Shown: positions 44,213 through 54,166 of the stretch, piece by piece
Layout: each line of letters begins with the position of its first letter
Position numbering within the stretch: the stretch's first letter is position 1
Source of the DNA: Clostridiales bacterium
GTDB taxonomy: Bacteria; Bacillota; Clostridia; Oscillospirales; Acutalibacteraceae
Reading direction: 5' to 3'
DNA: 64,000 bases
NCBI GenBank assembly: GCA_022799115.1
Contig: JAAWNT010000001.1
Coordinates: 62,001 to 126,000, forward strand
Notes under the pieces: generated by a model
Seen by the model: the letters and a program-made list of their open reading frames with translations, nothing else
What the model was told of the DNA's origin: nothing
The model's database searches: none
Made by a program: the position numbers and the translations under genes

Positions 44213-45970
44213 TTATGAGACCGTGTAATTTCTTTCTTGTTCTGCAAACTGACTGTTGTACAGGTTCGCGTAAAACCCGCCTTTTTGGAGCAGATGCCGG
44301 TGATTGCCCATCTCCACAATACTGCCGTTATTCATCACCACGATGACGTCGGCCTCTTTGATGGTGCTCAGGCGGTGGGCCACGATAAAGCTGGTACGTC
44401 CCTGCATCATTTTGTTAAACGCTTTCTGGATGCGCTGTTCGGTACGGGTGTCAATGCTGCTGGTGGCCTCGTCTAAAATCAGCATGGGCGGGTCGCACAG
44501 CATCACCCGGGCGATGCAAAGCAGCTGCTTCTGGCCCTGGGAAAGATTGCCGCCGTCTTCTGATATCACCGTATCGTACCCGTCCGGCAGGCGCTTGATA
44601 AAGCTGTGGGCATGGGCCGCCTTGGCTGCGGCCACCACCTGGTCTAACGTAGCGTCTGGTTTTCCATAAGCGATGTTATCCCGCACAGTGGCGGAATAGA
44701 GCCAGGTTTCCTGTAGCACCATGCCGAATTGGCGGCGCAAACTGTCTCGGGTAGCATGCCGGATGGGTACGCCGTCTACACGGATCTCACCCTTATCCAC
44801 ATCATAAAAGCGCATCAGCAGATTAATCAAGGTGGTCTTACCGCATCCGGTAGGGCCTACAATGGCAATCCGCTGACCCGGAGACACCGTCAGGTGAAAG
44901 CGTTCAATCAGCCTGCGGCGGGGATCGTAGGAAAAAGAGACGTCGTCAATGGCCACCTGACCATCCACATGTTGGAGCTCGACGGCCTCCGGAGAATCGG
45001 GCTGCTCGCTCTCCGCATCCAGTACGGCGAACACCCGCTGGGCGGAGGCGAAGGCCATTTGCAGCTGGGTGATTACTCCGGTAACCTCATTGAAGGGTTT
45101 GGTGTATTGGTTGGCATAGGTGAGAAAACAGGACAGCTGGCCCACCGAAAGCCGGCCGTTGATGGCGGTGATGGCCCCAATAATGCCCACCGCCGCATAG
45201 ACGACGCCATTGACAAACCGGGTGCTGGGATTGGAGAGGGAGGAATAAAACTGCGCCTTCTGCCCGCACCGGTACAGCCGGGCATTGATCTTTTCAAACT
45301 CCTGCTGGGCCTCCTCCTCGTGGGAAAAGGTTTTAATCACCTTTTGATTGCCCAGCATTTCCTCAATATATCCCCCGATCTCTCCCTGGGTTTTGGATTG
45401 CTCCCGGAACATCTTATGGGAACGCTTGGCGATGAAGGACGCTACAAATAGGGACAATGGGGTGACCAGCACCACCACCAGGGTAATCAATGGATTCACC
45501 GACAACATAAACAACAGGGTGCCCACGATGGTGGCGATGCCGGTAAACAACTGGGTAAGCCCTTGCAGCAAACCGTCTGCGATAAAGTCGATGTCGTTGA
45601 CCAAACGGTTGATTAGGTCCCCATGAGGAGTACCGTCGATATAGCGAAGGGGAGTTTCGTTGATCTTATCAAAGGTTTGCACGCGGATATCACGCACCGT
45701 GCGGTAAGCCGCCGTATTGGTGCAAAGGGAAAGCAGCCATTGAAATACCGCCCCCACGCCGATGGATACGCAAAGGATGATGAGAATCCGGGCGATGGAG
45801 GGGAAATCCACGTGGTGCTGATCCACAATATAATCGATGGCGTCGCCCACCAGCACCGGTCCCAGCAGGGTGAGGGCGATGCTCAATATAGCGCTGATGA
45901 GCGCGCCGATCAGAAAGCCCCGGTAGGGCCTCACAAACTGCATCAGACGTTTTAGAACGCTCTTTTTCAT
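44213..45970 (-). CDS. ABC exporter subunit with canonical Walker B
   Basis: 585-residue type IV ABC half transporter: six membrane helices (1-310) and an ATPase domain with Walker A IVGPTGCGKTTLINLL, signature NLSQGQKQLLCIAR, Walker B MLILDEATSSID with the catalytic Glu, and H-loop IVAHRLSTI. It overlaps the previous gene by ATGA. With that gene it makes a heterodimer of the TM287/288, BmrCD kind, multidrug or lipid exporters. The signature LSQGQ departs from LSGGQ, which is typical for the partner that completes the degenerate site. Confidence 0.92.
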   Translation of the reverse strand: MKKSVLKRLMQFVRPYRGFLIGALISAILSIALTLLGPVLVGDAIDYIVDQHHVDFPSIARILIILCVSIGVGAVFQWLLSLCTNTAAYRTVRDIRVQTFDKINETPLRYIDGTPHGDLINRLVNDIDFIADGLLQGLTQLFTGIATIVGTLLFMLSVNPLITLVVVLVTPLSLFVASFIAKRSHKMFREQSKTQGEIGGYIEEMLGNQKVIKTFSHEEEAQQEFEKINARLYRCGQKAQFYSSLSNPSTRFVNGVVYAAVGIIGAITAINGRLSVGQLSCFLTYANQYTKPFNEVTGVITQLQMAFASAQRVFAVLDAESEQPDSPEAVELQHVDGQVAIDDVSFSYDPRRRLIERFHLTVSPGQRIAIVGPTGCGKTTLINLLMRFYDVDKGEIRVDGVPIRHATRDSLRRQFGMVLQETWLYSATVRDNIAYGKPDATLDQVVAAAKAAHAHSFIKRLPDGYDTVISEDGGNLSQGQKQLLCIARVMLCDPPMLILDEATSSIDTRTEQRIQKAFNKMMQGRTSFIVAHRLSTIKEADVIVVMNNGSIVEMGNHRHLLQKGGFYANLYNSQFAEQERNYTVS

Positions 45971-47745
45971 CTTGCCGCCTCCTCTGCGCTGAGCTGGGAC
46001 AGGCAGATCTCTCGGTAAACCTCGCAGCGCTCCATGAGCTGCTCATGGGTTCCGATTCCCACCGCCTTGCCGTCGTCCATCACCACGATTTGGTCAGCGT
46101 CCCGGATGGTACTGGCCCGCTGGGACACAATAAGCACCGTCATTCCCTTGGTTTCCTTTCGGATCGCCCGGCGCAGCGCCGCATCAGTGGCAAAATCCAG
46201 GGCGCTGGCGCTGTCGTCCAGAATCAAAATCTCCGGAGCGCCCACCAAAGCGCGCGCGATGGTCAGCCGCTGACGCTGTCCGCCGGAAAAATTTTTCCCC
46301 TCCTGGGCGACCGGGGCGTGAATGCCCTCGGGCAGCTTATCCACAAAATCCAACGCCTGTGCGATGGTCAGCGCCCGCCGAATCTCCTCCTCGGTGGCGT
46401 TCTTTTTACCCCAACGCATGTTGGATTCGATGGTGCCGGCAAAGAGCACCGCACGCTGGGGCACCATGCCGATTTTGCCCCGAAGCTGGGATAACGGGTA
46501 ATGCCGGACGTCTACCCCATCCACCAGCACGCCGCCCTTTTGCACGTCGTAAAACCGGGGAATCAGATTGACGAACGTGGACTTGCCCGAACCGGTGCCA
46601 CCGATGATCCCCACCGTCTGGCCCGGTTGAATGGTTATGCTGATGTCCTCCAACGCCGCTTCCTCCGCGGGCCTGTCTTGGGGGAAACCTTCTTTTTTAC
46701 TGTCGTTATATCCATAATAAAAGGTCACGCGGTCAAACTGGATTTTGGGAATTTCTTTCTCCTGGGACAATACCACGGGTTCCTTGGTTTGATCCTTCAC
46801 TGAGGGTTGGGTGTCCAGCACCTCGTTGACACGGGCGGCGGAGGCCGCCGCTTTGGTAAAGGTAATCACCAGATTGGCCACCACGATCAGGGCCAAAAGA
46901 ATCTGGGTCATATAGTTCACGAAGGCGATGATTTCTCCTTGGGTCATACCGCCCTCCTGCACCCGATAGCCGCCGAACCATACGATGGCCACGATTCCTA
47001 AATTCATGATGACATAGGTGACCGGGTTGAGCAGCGCGGATATCTTGCCCACCCGGACCGAGGTATCGGCCAGGTCCTCACTGGCATCGGCAAAACGCTT
47101 TTTTTCGCTTTGCTGCTTGGAAAAAGCCCGGATAACCCGCACGCCCGACAGGTTCTCCCGGGAGATAAGGGAGATCCGGTCCAGCTTCTTTTGGATGGTG
47201 CGGTACAAGGGTACGGTACGGCTCATCACCAGATAGAGCACCAGCACGATCACCGGCATGGCGATCAGCAAAATGACCGAGAGTTTCCAGTCAATGGACA
47301 CCGCCATTACCACCGCGCCGATGGCCAAAAAGGGCGCCCGCACCACCAACCGAATGAGCATGGCAACCGCATATTGCAGTTGGTTTACGTCGTTGGTGAG
47401 TCGGGTAATCAACGATGGGGTTCCAAACCGGTCCACCTCCGCGTGGGAAAACCGGTTGATGTGCATGAACAGACGATTGCGCAACGTGGTTCCGAATCCC
47501 TGGGACGCGATGGAGGCGAAATACTGGCAGATCAGGGCGCAAATCAGTCCTACTGCACCCAGGGCGATCATCAGCCCGCCCATTTTAAGCACATAACCCA
47601 CATCCCGGCCTTTGATGCCCACATCAATAATACTAGCCATCACCAGAGGGACAATCAGTTCAAAAATTGCCTCGGTCAACTTGAATACGGGTCCTAAAAT
47701 TACCTGCTTTTTATACGCCTTTAAAAAGCGCGCCAATCGAAACAT
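45967..47745 (-). CDS. ABC exporter subunit with degenerate Walker B
   Basis: 592-residue half transporter. Walker A IGGTGSGKSTFVNLI, signature NFSGGQRQRLTIAR, Walker B ILILDDSASALD, where the usual catalytic Glu is Asp, and VSQRASTIRDAD where the H-loop His is replaced by Gln. These are the marks of the degenerate ATP site half in heterodimeric exporters. GGAGG lies about 9 bases upstream of the ATG. The gene has no MarR or TetR-type regulator next to it. Confidence 0.92.
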   Translation of the reverse strand: MFRLARFLKAYKKQVILGPVFKLTEAIFELIVPLVMASIIDVGIKGRDVGYVLKMGGLMIALGAVGLICALICQYFASIASQGFGTTLRNRLFMHINRFSHAEVDRFGTPSLITRLTNDVNQLQYAVAMLIRLVVRAPFLAIGAVVMAVSIDWKLSVILLIAMPVIVLVLYLVMSRTVPLYRTIQKKLDRISLISRENLSGVRVIRAFSKQQSEKKRFADASEDLADTSVRVGKISALLNPVTYVIMNLGIVAIVWFGGYRVQEGGMTQGEIIAFVNYMTQILLALIVVANLVITFTKAAASAARVNEVLDTQPSVKDQTKEPVVLSQEKEIPKIQFDRVTFYYGYNDSKKEGFPQDRPAEEAALEDISITIQPGQTVGIIGGTGSGKSTFVNLIPRFYDVQKGGVLVDGVDVRHYPLSQLRGKIGMVPQRAVLFAGTIESNMRWGKKNATEEEIRRALTIAQALDFVDKLPEGIHAPVAQEGKNFSGGQRQRLTIARALVGAPEILILDDSASALDFATDAALRRAIRKETKGMTVLIVSQRASTIRDADQIVVMDDGKAVGIGTHEQLMERCEVYREICLSQLSAEEAAR

Positions 47746-47990
47746 GGTTGTTTTACCTCCTGCAGCGCAGCGCCGTTATTGTGTGGGGATCTTGCTCTGA
47801 TGACGGTTTTCATTAGGGATTCTGGAAAACTCGTTAAATCATCCCGACCGCCTGGAGATTTCTCCCCTCCGCAAAACAGCCCCATCATGAATTGCCGTCT
47901 CCCTGGAAACTTATGGTTTGTAATGGAGTAAATGTAAATATTATATATTATACCAGATTTTTGCAGCAAACGCGCAGGCGGCGCAAATAA

Positions 47991-48020
47991 AAAATCGTGC
48001 AGATATTCTGCACGATTTTA
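47991..48020 (-). terminator. Terminator after degV
   Basis: AAAATCGTGCAGA/TCTGCACGATTTT, perfect 13-base-pair stem with a 3-base loop, 29 bases beyond the stop codon. Confidence 0.8.
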
Positions 48021-48048
48021 TCAGGTTTGCTTGAGATACGACGGCCTT

Positions 48049-48921
48049 TTACCGATGATCGCCCAGAAAGAACAGGGCTACGGTACCAGGGCCGGAGTGA
48101 GCGCCGATCACCGGACCGATATAATGAATGACAATCTCCTTGACCTTCATGGCGGAACGCACCATTTCCGCCAGCGCTTGGGCGTCTTCGATACAATCCC
48201 CGTGGCTGATGAATACCACCTGCTCTTCCGCATTCACGCAGGTTTGTTTCATCTTATCCACCATCGCCTGAAGAGACTGCCGTCTGCCCCGCACCTTGCT
48301 GACGTTAATGAGATGCCCCTCATCGTCCACATGGAGCACCGGCTTAATGCCCAGCATCGTGCCCAGCAGCGCGGTGGCGGAGGACACCCTGCCGCCCCGT
48401 TTGAGGTGGTTGAGATCATCCACAGTAAACCAGTGGCACAGATTCCGTTTGTTCTGTTCCACCCACTCGAAAACCTCTTGAATGCTTTTCCCTTTGCGCT
48501 TCTCCATCACCGCGTGATAGACAAGCAATCCCTCCCCCATAGAAGCCGAGAGAGAATCGGACACCAATACCTGCCGGTCCGGATATTTCTCCTTAAGCTC
48601 CTCACGAGCCATTATCGCGCTGCCATAGGTTCCGCTGAGGCCGGAAGAGAAGGCGATATACAGAATATCCTTCCCCTGCTGCAAAATAGGCTCAAAGCGC
48701 TCCAAAAAGCGGGAGGCGTTGACCTGCACAGTGGTGGCCACCTTCTGATTGCGCAGCATCTCATAAAAATTTTTTTCGCTGAGTTCCCTGCCGTCGGGAT
48801 AGTTGAGATAGGTGTGCCCCTCCATAACAAACTGCAACGGGATAATCTCTAGCTCCAATTGCCGTACCATCTCCGGCGAAAGATCCGTGGTGGAATCCGT
48901 GATAATCACATACTCTTGCAT
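48049..48921 (-). CDS. DegV family protein
   Basis: 290-residue fatty-acid-binding protein of the DegV/FakB family, which presents fatty acids to the kinase FakA for phospholipid synthesis in Gram-positives. Seen: VIITDSTTDLSPEM, TTVQVNASRF, IAFSSGLSGTYGSAIMA, the loop LKRGGRVSSATALLG, and the C-terminal GPVIGAHSGPGTVALFF. The start at 48921 has GAGGAG upstream. No fakA is in the window. Confidence 0.92.
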   Translation of the reverse strand: MQEYVIITDSTTDLSPEMVRQLELEIIPLQFVMEGHTYLNYPDGRELSEKNFYEMLRNQKVATTVQVNASRFLERFEPILQQGKDILYIAFSSGLSGTYGSAIMAREELKEKYPDRQVLVSDSLSASMGEGLLVYHAVMEKRKGKSIQEVFEWVEQNKRNLCHWFTVDDLNHLKRGGRVSSATALLGTMLGIKPVLHVDDEGHLINVSKVRGRRQSLQAMVDKMKQTCVNAEEQVVFISHGDCIEDAQALAEMVRSAMKVKEIVIHYIGPVIGAHSGPGTVALFFLGDHR

Positions 48922-49036
48922 GATCAACTCTCCTCAAATAATTCTGCATGACTGTCCGGTTTCATCCGACCCTTGTTCTTCCCGCCATAGGCCGGATTGA
49001 AAGCCTTTTGTCCTTGTACCGCCAACCCGCTTGCGC

Positions 49037-49552
49037 TTATTCGCGGGTCTTGTAAACCTCCTGATACATGACTTGTTTCATAGGAGCAAACTCCTCTTCG
49101 CTGACGCTGCCGGGATAGCTCATGATGACCAACGGCAACCAGCCGTTTCCCTTATGCAGGGGCGGCTGTTGATAGGGAAATTCGTTGTACTGAAAGCCCA
49201 GCCTCTGATAAAACCCGATCCTTCGCCTGGTTATTTCGTTCTGTGGAGGTTCTACCTCCAAAATGACCGGGCCGGAGCCTTCCTTCAGATATTCTTTCAT
49301 CATCTTTTCTCCGATACCTGAACCGCGGTATTGTTTGCTTACCGCAAAATGCTCCACATACCGGAAGCTGTCGAATTCCCATACCGCCATGAAAGCCAGC
49401 AGCCTTCCCATCTCATCCCGCTTCAGCCTGAGCCAATAATGGGGATTTTCCAACAACGCAAGCTGTCCCTCATAACCGCGCATTTCCTCGTTGGGAAACG
49501 CCTCGTCCATAATGGCAAAAACTTCGTCAAATTTCTTTTTAATTGGGGTCAC
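49037..49552 (-). CDS. GNAT-family acetyltransferase
   Basis: 171-residue acetyltransferase. The acetyl-CoA motif is QYRGSGIGEKMMKEYLK, preceded by VEHFAVSK (beta strand 4) and followed by FYQRLGFQYNEF. Acceptor unknown. GTG start with AAGGA 8-9 bases upstream. Stands alone. Confidence 0.88.
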   Translation of the reverse strand: MTPIKKKFDEVFAIMDEAFPNEEMRGYEGQLALLENPHYWLRLKRDEMGRLLAFMAVWEFDSFRYVEHFAVSKQYRGSGIGEKMMKEYLKEGSGPVILEVEPPQNEITRRRIGFYQRLGFQYNEFPYQQPPLHKGNGWLPLVIMSYPGSVSEEEFAPMKQVMYQEVYKTRE

Positions 49553-49951
49553 CTGCCTTTTCCTTTACGCCGCGCTCTGGTTCCTATTCTAACATATTCC
49601 CCGCGCTTAATCTATTGTGAAATGGTGAATAATTCCTTGTTTCTTTTTGTGCGCCTCTCCCGCTTTATCCCCCGTTTTTATCATAACATAATCTGGATAA
49701 AAAGAACCCTGCATATTGTCTGAATCGGTCGCCTCTTTTTCAAACCGCGCCCCATCCCGGCGCAATTTTAAGTCTCCACTCTCAACAAATTGAGGGTTGT
49801 ATATATTTTAAGGGGGCATGAAATCCGCTTCCTCTCACGACCGCATACAAGCCGCCGACACCGCATATAGTATTTTGTTGAAGAAACACCGTTGCGGATG
49901 CTTTTCTCCAGCAGCCATTGCCCATCATGAATGAAACACGGGTGGATACAT
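49553..49951. other. Spacer between acetyltransferase gene and spoVB, no gene seen
   Basis: About 400 bases. A short CTCAACAAATTGAG palindrome-like stretch lies at 49780-49793. No coding frame or recognised RNA. Confidence 0.4.
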
Positions 49952-51520
49952 ATGAAAAAACGAGCCTTTTTAATGAACGCGGTGCTGCTCACCGCCGCTT
50001 CCCTTTTGTCTCGCACCATCGGGATTTCCTTTCGAGTGTATATGTCCAACCAAATCGGCGCGGAAGGCATTGGACTTTACCAGCTCATCTGCACCGTCTA
50101 TTTTTTCATCTCCACGCTGGCCACCTCCGGCATCAGCCTGTCGGTCACCCGTTTGGTTACCGACGCTTTGGCGGAACACAATGTGTGCAAAGCCAAAAGC
50201 ATCACCTCCAAATGCTTTGGACTGAGCGTACTGCTCAGCCTGACGGCCGGGGGAATCCTCTATTTTTCCGCCGATCTTATGGGGAATCAAATTCTCCACG
50301 ACACCCGCACCATCCTTCCTCTTAAGTTACTGGCCCCTAGTTTGCCTTTTATGGCGGTATCCGCCTGTTTTCGAGGGTATTTCTATGCAGTGCGCAAAGT
50401 CATTAAAACCGCCAGCGAACAGCTGTTTGAACAGCTGGTGGAAATCGCCATTTTCGCCCTGTTGGTGGGCGCCCTGGCGCCCATGGGGCTGGAATATGCC
50501 TGCTGCGCCATCGTCATCGGCACCACCGGCGCGGAGATTCTCTCCTGCGGTTATTCCTTTTTGCTCTATTACTTTGAGGTGCGCAAACTAAAGGGCTGCG
50601 CCCCCTGTAAACAGCCAGGAATATTAAAAAAGGTGATGAGCATTTGTCTGCCGGTTACCGCCAGCTCCTGCCTGCGGTCCGGGCTTTCCATGGTGGAAAA
50701 CATCATGATTCCGTCCGGGCTGAAAAAGAACGGCGCCTCCTACCAGAAATCACTGTCCGGTTACGGAATGCTCACCGGTATGGTGATGCCGGTTATCACC
50801 TTTCCTTCCGCCTTTTTATCCTCTTTTTCCATGCTGCTCATCCCCGAATTCTCTGAAGCAAATGCCAAACACCACAAGCGAAACATCCAATACATCTCTA
50901 AGCGTGTGTTTCAAATCACCCTTTTGTTCTCCATTTTAGTGACCGGCGTGTTCGTATTTTTCGCCAAAGATCTTGGAATGCTCATCTATGGCAGCCCGGA
51001 GCCCGGGGTCTATATCAGTATTTTGGCCCCTATTATCCCGCTGATGTATCTGGACAGCGTGGTGGACGGCATGCTCAAGGGGCTTAACGAACAGCTTAGC
51101 TACTTGTCTTATAACATGATTGATTCCACCATTCGGGTGCTGCTCATCTTCACATTGCTGCCTATCTGCGGCCTCAAAGGGCTAATCATTGTCATCTATG
51201 TCAGCGAGATCCTCAATTCCACCCTCAGTATCGCACGGCTGCTCAAGGTAACCCAGCTGCATTTTCAGGCGGCGGATTGGCTGTTAAAACCCATCCTCTC
51301 CATTTCTCTGCCCGGCTTTGCGCTGATGCTGCTGTTTCAGCAGGAGATGGTGGTTTTTTCCACCCCTCTCGGAAAAGTGGTTTTTGAGATTGGCGTCACT
51401 CTAACCGCTTACTTAGGCCTGTTATTTATCACCCGTTGTATAGGGAAGGAGGAACTCACCTGGATCAAAAGCCTTTTCCTTCGGAAACGGCGGACGGCGC
51501 TCGCTCCACAAAGTGAGTAA
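49952..51520 (+). CDS. spoVB: SpoVB-like polysaccharide/lipid flippase
   Basis: MOP-superfamily protein of 522 residues with about 14 membrane helices. The start MKKRAFLMNAVLLTAASLLS and SNQIGAEGIGLYQLICTVYF are typical of the SpoVB/stage V sporulation group, related to MurJ, that moves lipid-linked peptidoglycan precursors for spore cortex. It could also be a general polysaccharide flippase. The ATG at 49952 follows GGTGG by about 7 bases; an ATG 21 bases earlier has no such site. Confidence 0.85.
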   Translation: MKKRAFLMNAVLLTAASLLSRTIGISFRVYMSNQIGAEGIGLYQLICTVYFFISTLATSGISLSVTRLVTDALAEHNVCKAKSITSKCFGLSVLLSLTAGGILYFSADLMGNQILHDTRTILPLKLLAPSLPFMAVSACFRGYFYAVRKVIKTASEQLFEQLVEIAIFALLVGALAPMGLEYACCAIVIGTTGAEILSCGYSFLLYYFEVRKLKGCAPCKQPGILKKVMSICLPVTASSCLRSGLSMVENIMIPSGLKKNGASYQKSLSGYGMLTGMVMPVITFPSAFLSSFSMLLIPEFSEANAKHHKRNIQYISKRVFQITLLFSILVTGVFVFFAKDLGMLIYGSPEPGVYISILAPIIPLMYLDSVVDGMLKGLNEQLSYLSYNMIDSTIRVLLIFTLLPICGLKGLIIVIYVSEILNSTLSIARLLKVTQLHFQAADWLLKPILSISLPGFALMLLFQQEMVVFSTPLGKVVFEIGVTLTAYLGLLFITRCIGKEELTWIKSLFLRKRRTALAPQSE

Positions 51521-51682
51521 TGACCATTCACTTGTTTGCTTTTCTCTGCTGTGAGAAAAACTCTTTTTGTGGAGAGGCAAGCGGGGATCCGGCCTGGCTT
51601 TCCAAGCGGTTGGAAAAAAGTTTCCCCATTAATTCCACAATACATTTGGTATTTTCGTGTTTGTATTCTACAAAATCCTCTC

Positions 51683-51711
51683 TTGACACTCCCCTACATA
51701 CGGGATATAAT
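51683..51711 (+). promoter_or_regulatory. Consensus promoter of nrdDG
   Basis: Exact TTGACA (51683-51688), 17-base spacer, exact TATAAT (51706-51711), the strongest vegetative promoter seen in the window. Confidence 0.85.
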
Positions 51712-51732
51712 TGTCATGCATTTGAAGAACGA

Positions 51733-51748
51733 ACACAATATATAGTGT
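51733..51748 (+). promoter_or_regulatory. NrdR box before nrdD
   Basis: ACACAATATATAGTGT, a palindromic match to the known NrdR box (acaCwAtATaTwGtgt). It lies just after the expected transcription start and 20 bases before the nrdD ATG. A second, weaker box expected one and a half helical periods upstream was not convincing. Confidence 0.85.
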
Positions 51749-51769
51749 ATCACAATGGAGGCTGACACA

Positions 51770-54118
51770 ATGATCCAAACCATACGGAAAAGAGATGGGC
51801 GCGAGGCGCCCTTTCATATTGAGAAAATAGCCCAGGCCATTTACAAGGCGGCCCAGGCCATTGGGGGGAATAATTACGAGTCCGCCCAGGAGCTGGCCCA
51901 ACAGGTAGTGGATTTTATTGAGCGGGAAACCTATGAAACCGCCCCCACTGTGGAATACATTCAGGACGTGGTGGAGAAGATTCTTATTGAAAACGGCCAT
52001 TCCCGCACCGCCAAAGAATACATTCTATACCGCGCGGAGCGCACCCGCCACCGCGAGATGAATACCCGATTGATGAAAATTTATGAGGATCTCACCTTTA
52101 AACCCGCCAAGGATACCGATATCAAACGGGAAAACGCCAACATTGACGGGGATACCGCCATGGGCACCATGCTGAAGTACGGTTCCGAAGGCGCAAAGCA
52201 GTTTTATGAGATGTACATTCTGGATCCTGAACACGCCAAGGCCCATCGGGAGGGTGACATTCATATCCATGACCTGGACTTTCTGACCCTGACCACCACC
52301 TGCTGCCAGATTGATCTGGACAAACTGTTTACCGGAGGATTTTCCACCGGCCATGGCTTTCTGCGGGAGCCCAACGATATCGCCAGCTATTCGGCGCTTG
52401 CCTGTATTGCCATTCAGTCCAACCAAAACGACCAGCACGGCGGCCAGAGTATCCCCAATTTCGATTACGCCTTGGCAAAAGGTGTTGCCAAAACCTATGC
52501 CAGAGTGTATCGCCAGAATTTGGCCCGGGGATTGGAACTGATCACAGACTGCGAGCAGCCGGAGGAACTGGCCAAAGATATTACCGCCGCCGCCAAACAG
52601 CAAAGCGGCAGCCTTCCCAAGCTGGACGACGGAGAGGCCTATATGGAAGCGGAGCTTTCTCTGCTTACCGAACGTCTGGGGGAACAGAAGGCTAAAAAAA
52701 TCCAGCAGTTTGCCTTCCGCCGCGCCAATCAGGAAACCGACCGCGCCACCTATCAGGCTATGGAGGCATTTGTACATAACCTAAATACCATGCATTCCCG
52801 CGCGGGAGCTCAGATTCCGTTCAGCTCCATCAACTATGGGATGGACACCACTCCGGAAGGACGACTGGTTATCAAAAACGTCCTGCTGGCTACGGAAGCC
52901 GGCTTGGGCAACGGAGAAACCCCTATTTTCCCCATTCATATCTTCAAAGTTAAGGAAGGGATCAACTATAATCCGGGAGACCCCAACTACGATCTGTTCA
53001 AGCTGGCTTGCCGGGTGAGCGCCAAGCGGTTGTTCCCCAACTTCTCCTTCATCGACGCGCCCTTTAATCTGGAATTTTACAATCCGGGCCATCCGGAAAC
53101 CGAGATCGCCTATATGGGATGCCGTACCCGCGTGGCGGCCAATCATTATGATCCGGACCGTCAGATTATGAACGGACGCGGCAACCTGAGCTTTACCTCG
53201 GTAAACCTGCCCCGGTTAGCCCTTCTCAGCAATAAGAATCTGGATCTGTTCTTCGATCAGCTGGACCGCAAGATTGATCTGATTATCGACCAGCTTTTGG
53301 ATCGCTTTGAGCTGCAGGCTCAGAAGCTGGTGCGAAACTATCCCTTCCTCATGGGACAGGGCGTGTGGCTGGATTCCGAAAAACTAAGCCCCAACGACGA
53401 GGTGCGCGAAGTGCTCAAGCACGGCACCCTGACTCTGGGCTTCATCGGCTTGGCGGAATGCCTGAAAGCTTTGACTGGGTTCCATCACGGCGAAAGCCGG
53501 GAATCTCAGAACCTAGGTTTGGAGATTGTGGGACACATGAGAAAACGCATGGACGAGGCTACCCAGAAATATGACCTTAACTTCTCCCTGATCGCCACTC
53601 CGGCGGAGGGATTGTCCGGACGTTTTGTGCGCATGGACGCCAAGAAATTTGGGATAATCCCCGGAATTACCGACCGGGATTACTACACAAACTCGTTTCA
53701 TGTTCCGGTGTATTACGACATCTCCGCATGGGATAAGATCAAATTGGAGGCTCCCTATCACAACCTTACCAATGGCGGGCATATCTCCTATATCGAATTG
53801 GACGGCGATCCCTCCGATAATTTGGAGGCCTTTGAACAGGTGGTGCGCTGCATGAAGGAAGCCGGCATCGGGTATGGCTCCATCAATCATCCTGTGGATC
53901 GGGATCCCGTGTGCGGATACACGGGTATCATCGGGGATACCTGTCCCCAGTGCGGCAGAAGCGAAGGCGACGGACAGGAAAACTTTGAGCGCATCCGCCG
54001 CATCACCGGTTATTTGGTGGGCACCCTGGACCGCTTCAACAACGCCAAGCAAGCCGAGGTGCACGACCGCGTCAAGCATTCCCTGGGAACGGGAACCGGC
54101 GAGATGGAACGCATCTAA
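51770..54118 (+). CDS. nrdD: Anaerobic ribonucleoside-triphosphate reductase
   Basis: Class III glycyl-radical reductase making dNTPs without oxygen; 782 residues. N-terminal ATP-cone (IRKRDGREAPFHIEKIAQ), the large barrel with HIHDLDFLTLTTTC and the C-terminal zinc region DPVCGYTGIIGDTCPQCGR, then the glycyl radical loop RRITGYLVGTLDRFNNAK. The ATG at 51770 is preceded by GGAGG with 8 bases; an ATG at 51755 overlaps that site. Activated by NrdG, next in the operon, and expected to be repressed by NrdR. Confidence 0.96.
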   Translation: MIQTIRKRDGREAPFHIEKIAQAIYKAAQAIGGNNYESAQELAQQVVDFIERETYETAPTVEYIQDVVEKILIENGHSRTAKEYILYRAERTRHREMNTRLMKIYEDLTFKPAKDTDIKRENANIDGDTAMGTMLKYGSEGAKQFYEMYILDPEHAKAHREGDIHIHDLDFLTLTTTCCQIDLDKLFTGGFSTGHGFLREPNDIASYSALACIAIQSNQNDQHGGQSIPNFDYALAKGVAKTYARVYRQNLARGLELITDCEQPEELAKDITAAAKQQSGSLPKLDDGEAYMEAELSLLTERLGEQKAKKIQQFAFRRANQETDRATYQAMEAFVHNLNTMHSRAGAQIPFSSINYGMDTTPEGRLVIKNVLLATEAGLGNGETPIFPIHIFKVKEGINYNPGDPNYDLFKLACRVSAKRLFPNFSFIDAPFNLEFYNPGHPETEIAYMGCRTRVAANHYDPDRQIMNGRGNLSFTSVNLPRLALLSNKNLDLFFDQLDRKIDLIIDQLLDRFELQAQKLVRNYPFLMGQGVWLDSEKLSPNDEVREVLKHGTLTLGFIGLAECLKALTGFHHGESRESQNLGLEIVGHMRKRMDEATQKYDLNFSLIATPAEGLSGRFVRMDAKKFGIIPGITDRDYYTNSFHVPVYYDISAWDKIKLEAPYHNLTNGGHISYIELDGDPSDNLEAFEQVVRCMKEAGIGYGSINHPVDRDPVCGYTGIIGDTCPQCGRSEGDGQENFERIRRITGYLVGTLDRFNNAKQAEVHDRVKHSLGTGTGEMERI

Positions 54119-54143
54119 CCTCTGTTATGACCAGTAAACGGAA

Positions 54144-54166
54144 GGGCAGGCCATAGAGGCCTGCCC
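54144..54166 (+). terminator. Hairpin between nrdD and nrdG
   Basis: GGGCAGGCC/GGCCTGCCC stem with a 5-base loop and ATTTATTT tail. It lies inside the operon, so it is more likely an attenuator or mRNA-processing hairpin that lowers nrdG expression than a full terminator. Confidence 0.55.

Noticed and set aside
51697-51717. Second NrdR box overlapping the -10 of nrdD
   Set aside because: The sequence at the expected spacing (ACGGGATATAATTGTC region) matches the box too poorly; it is better explained by the TATAAT itself.
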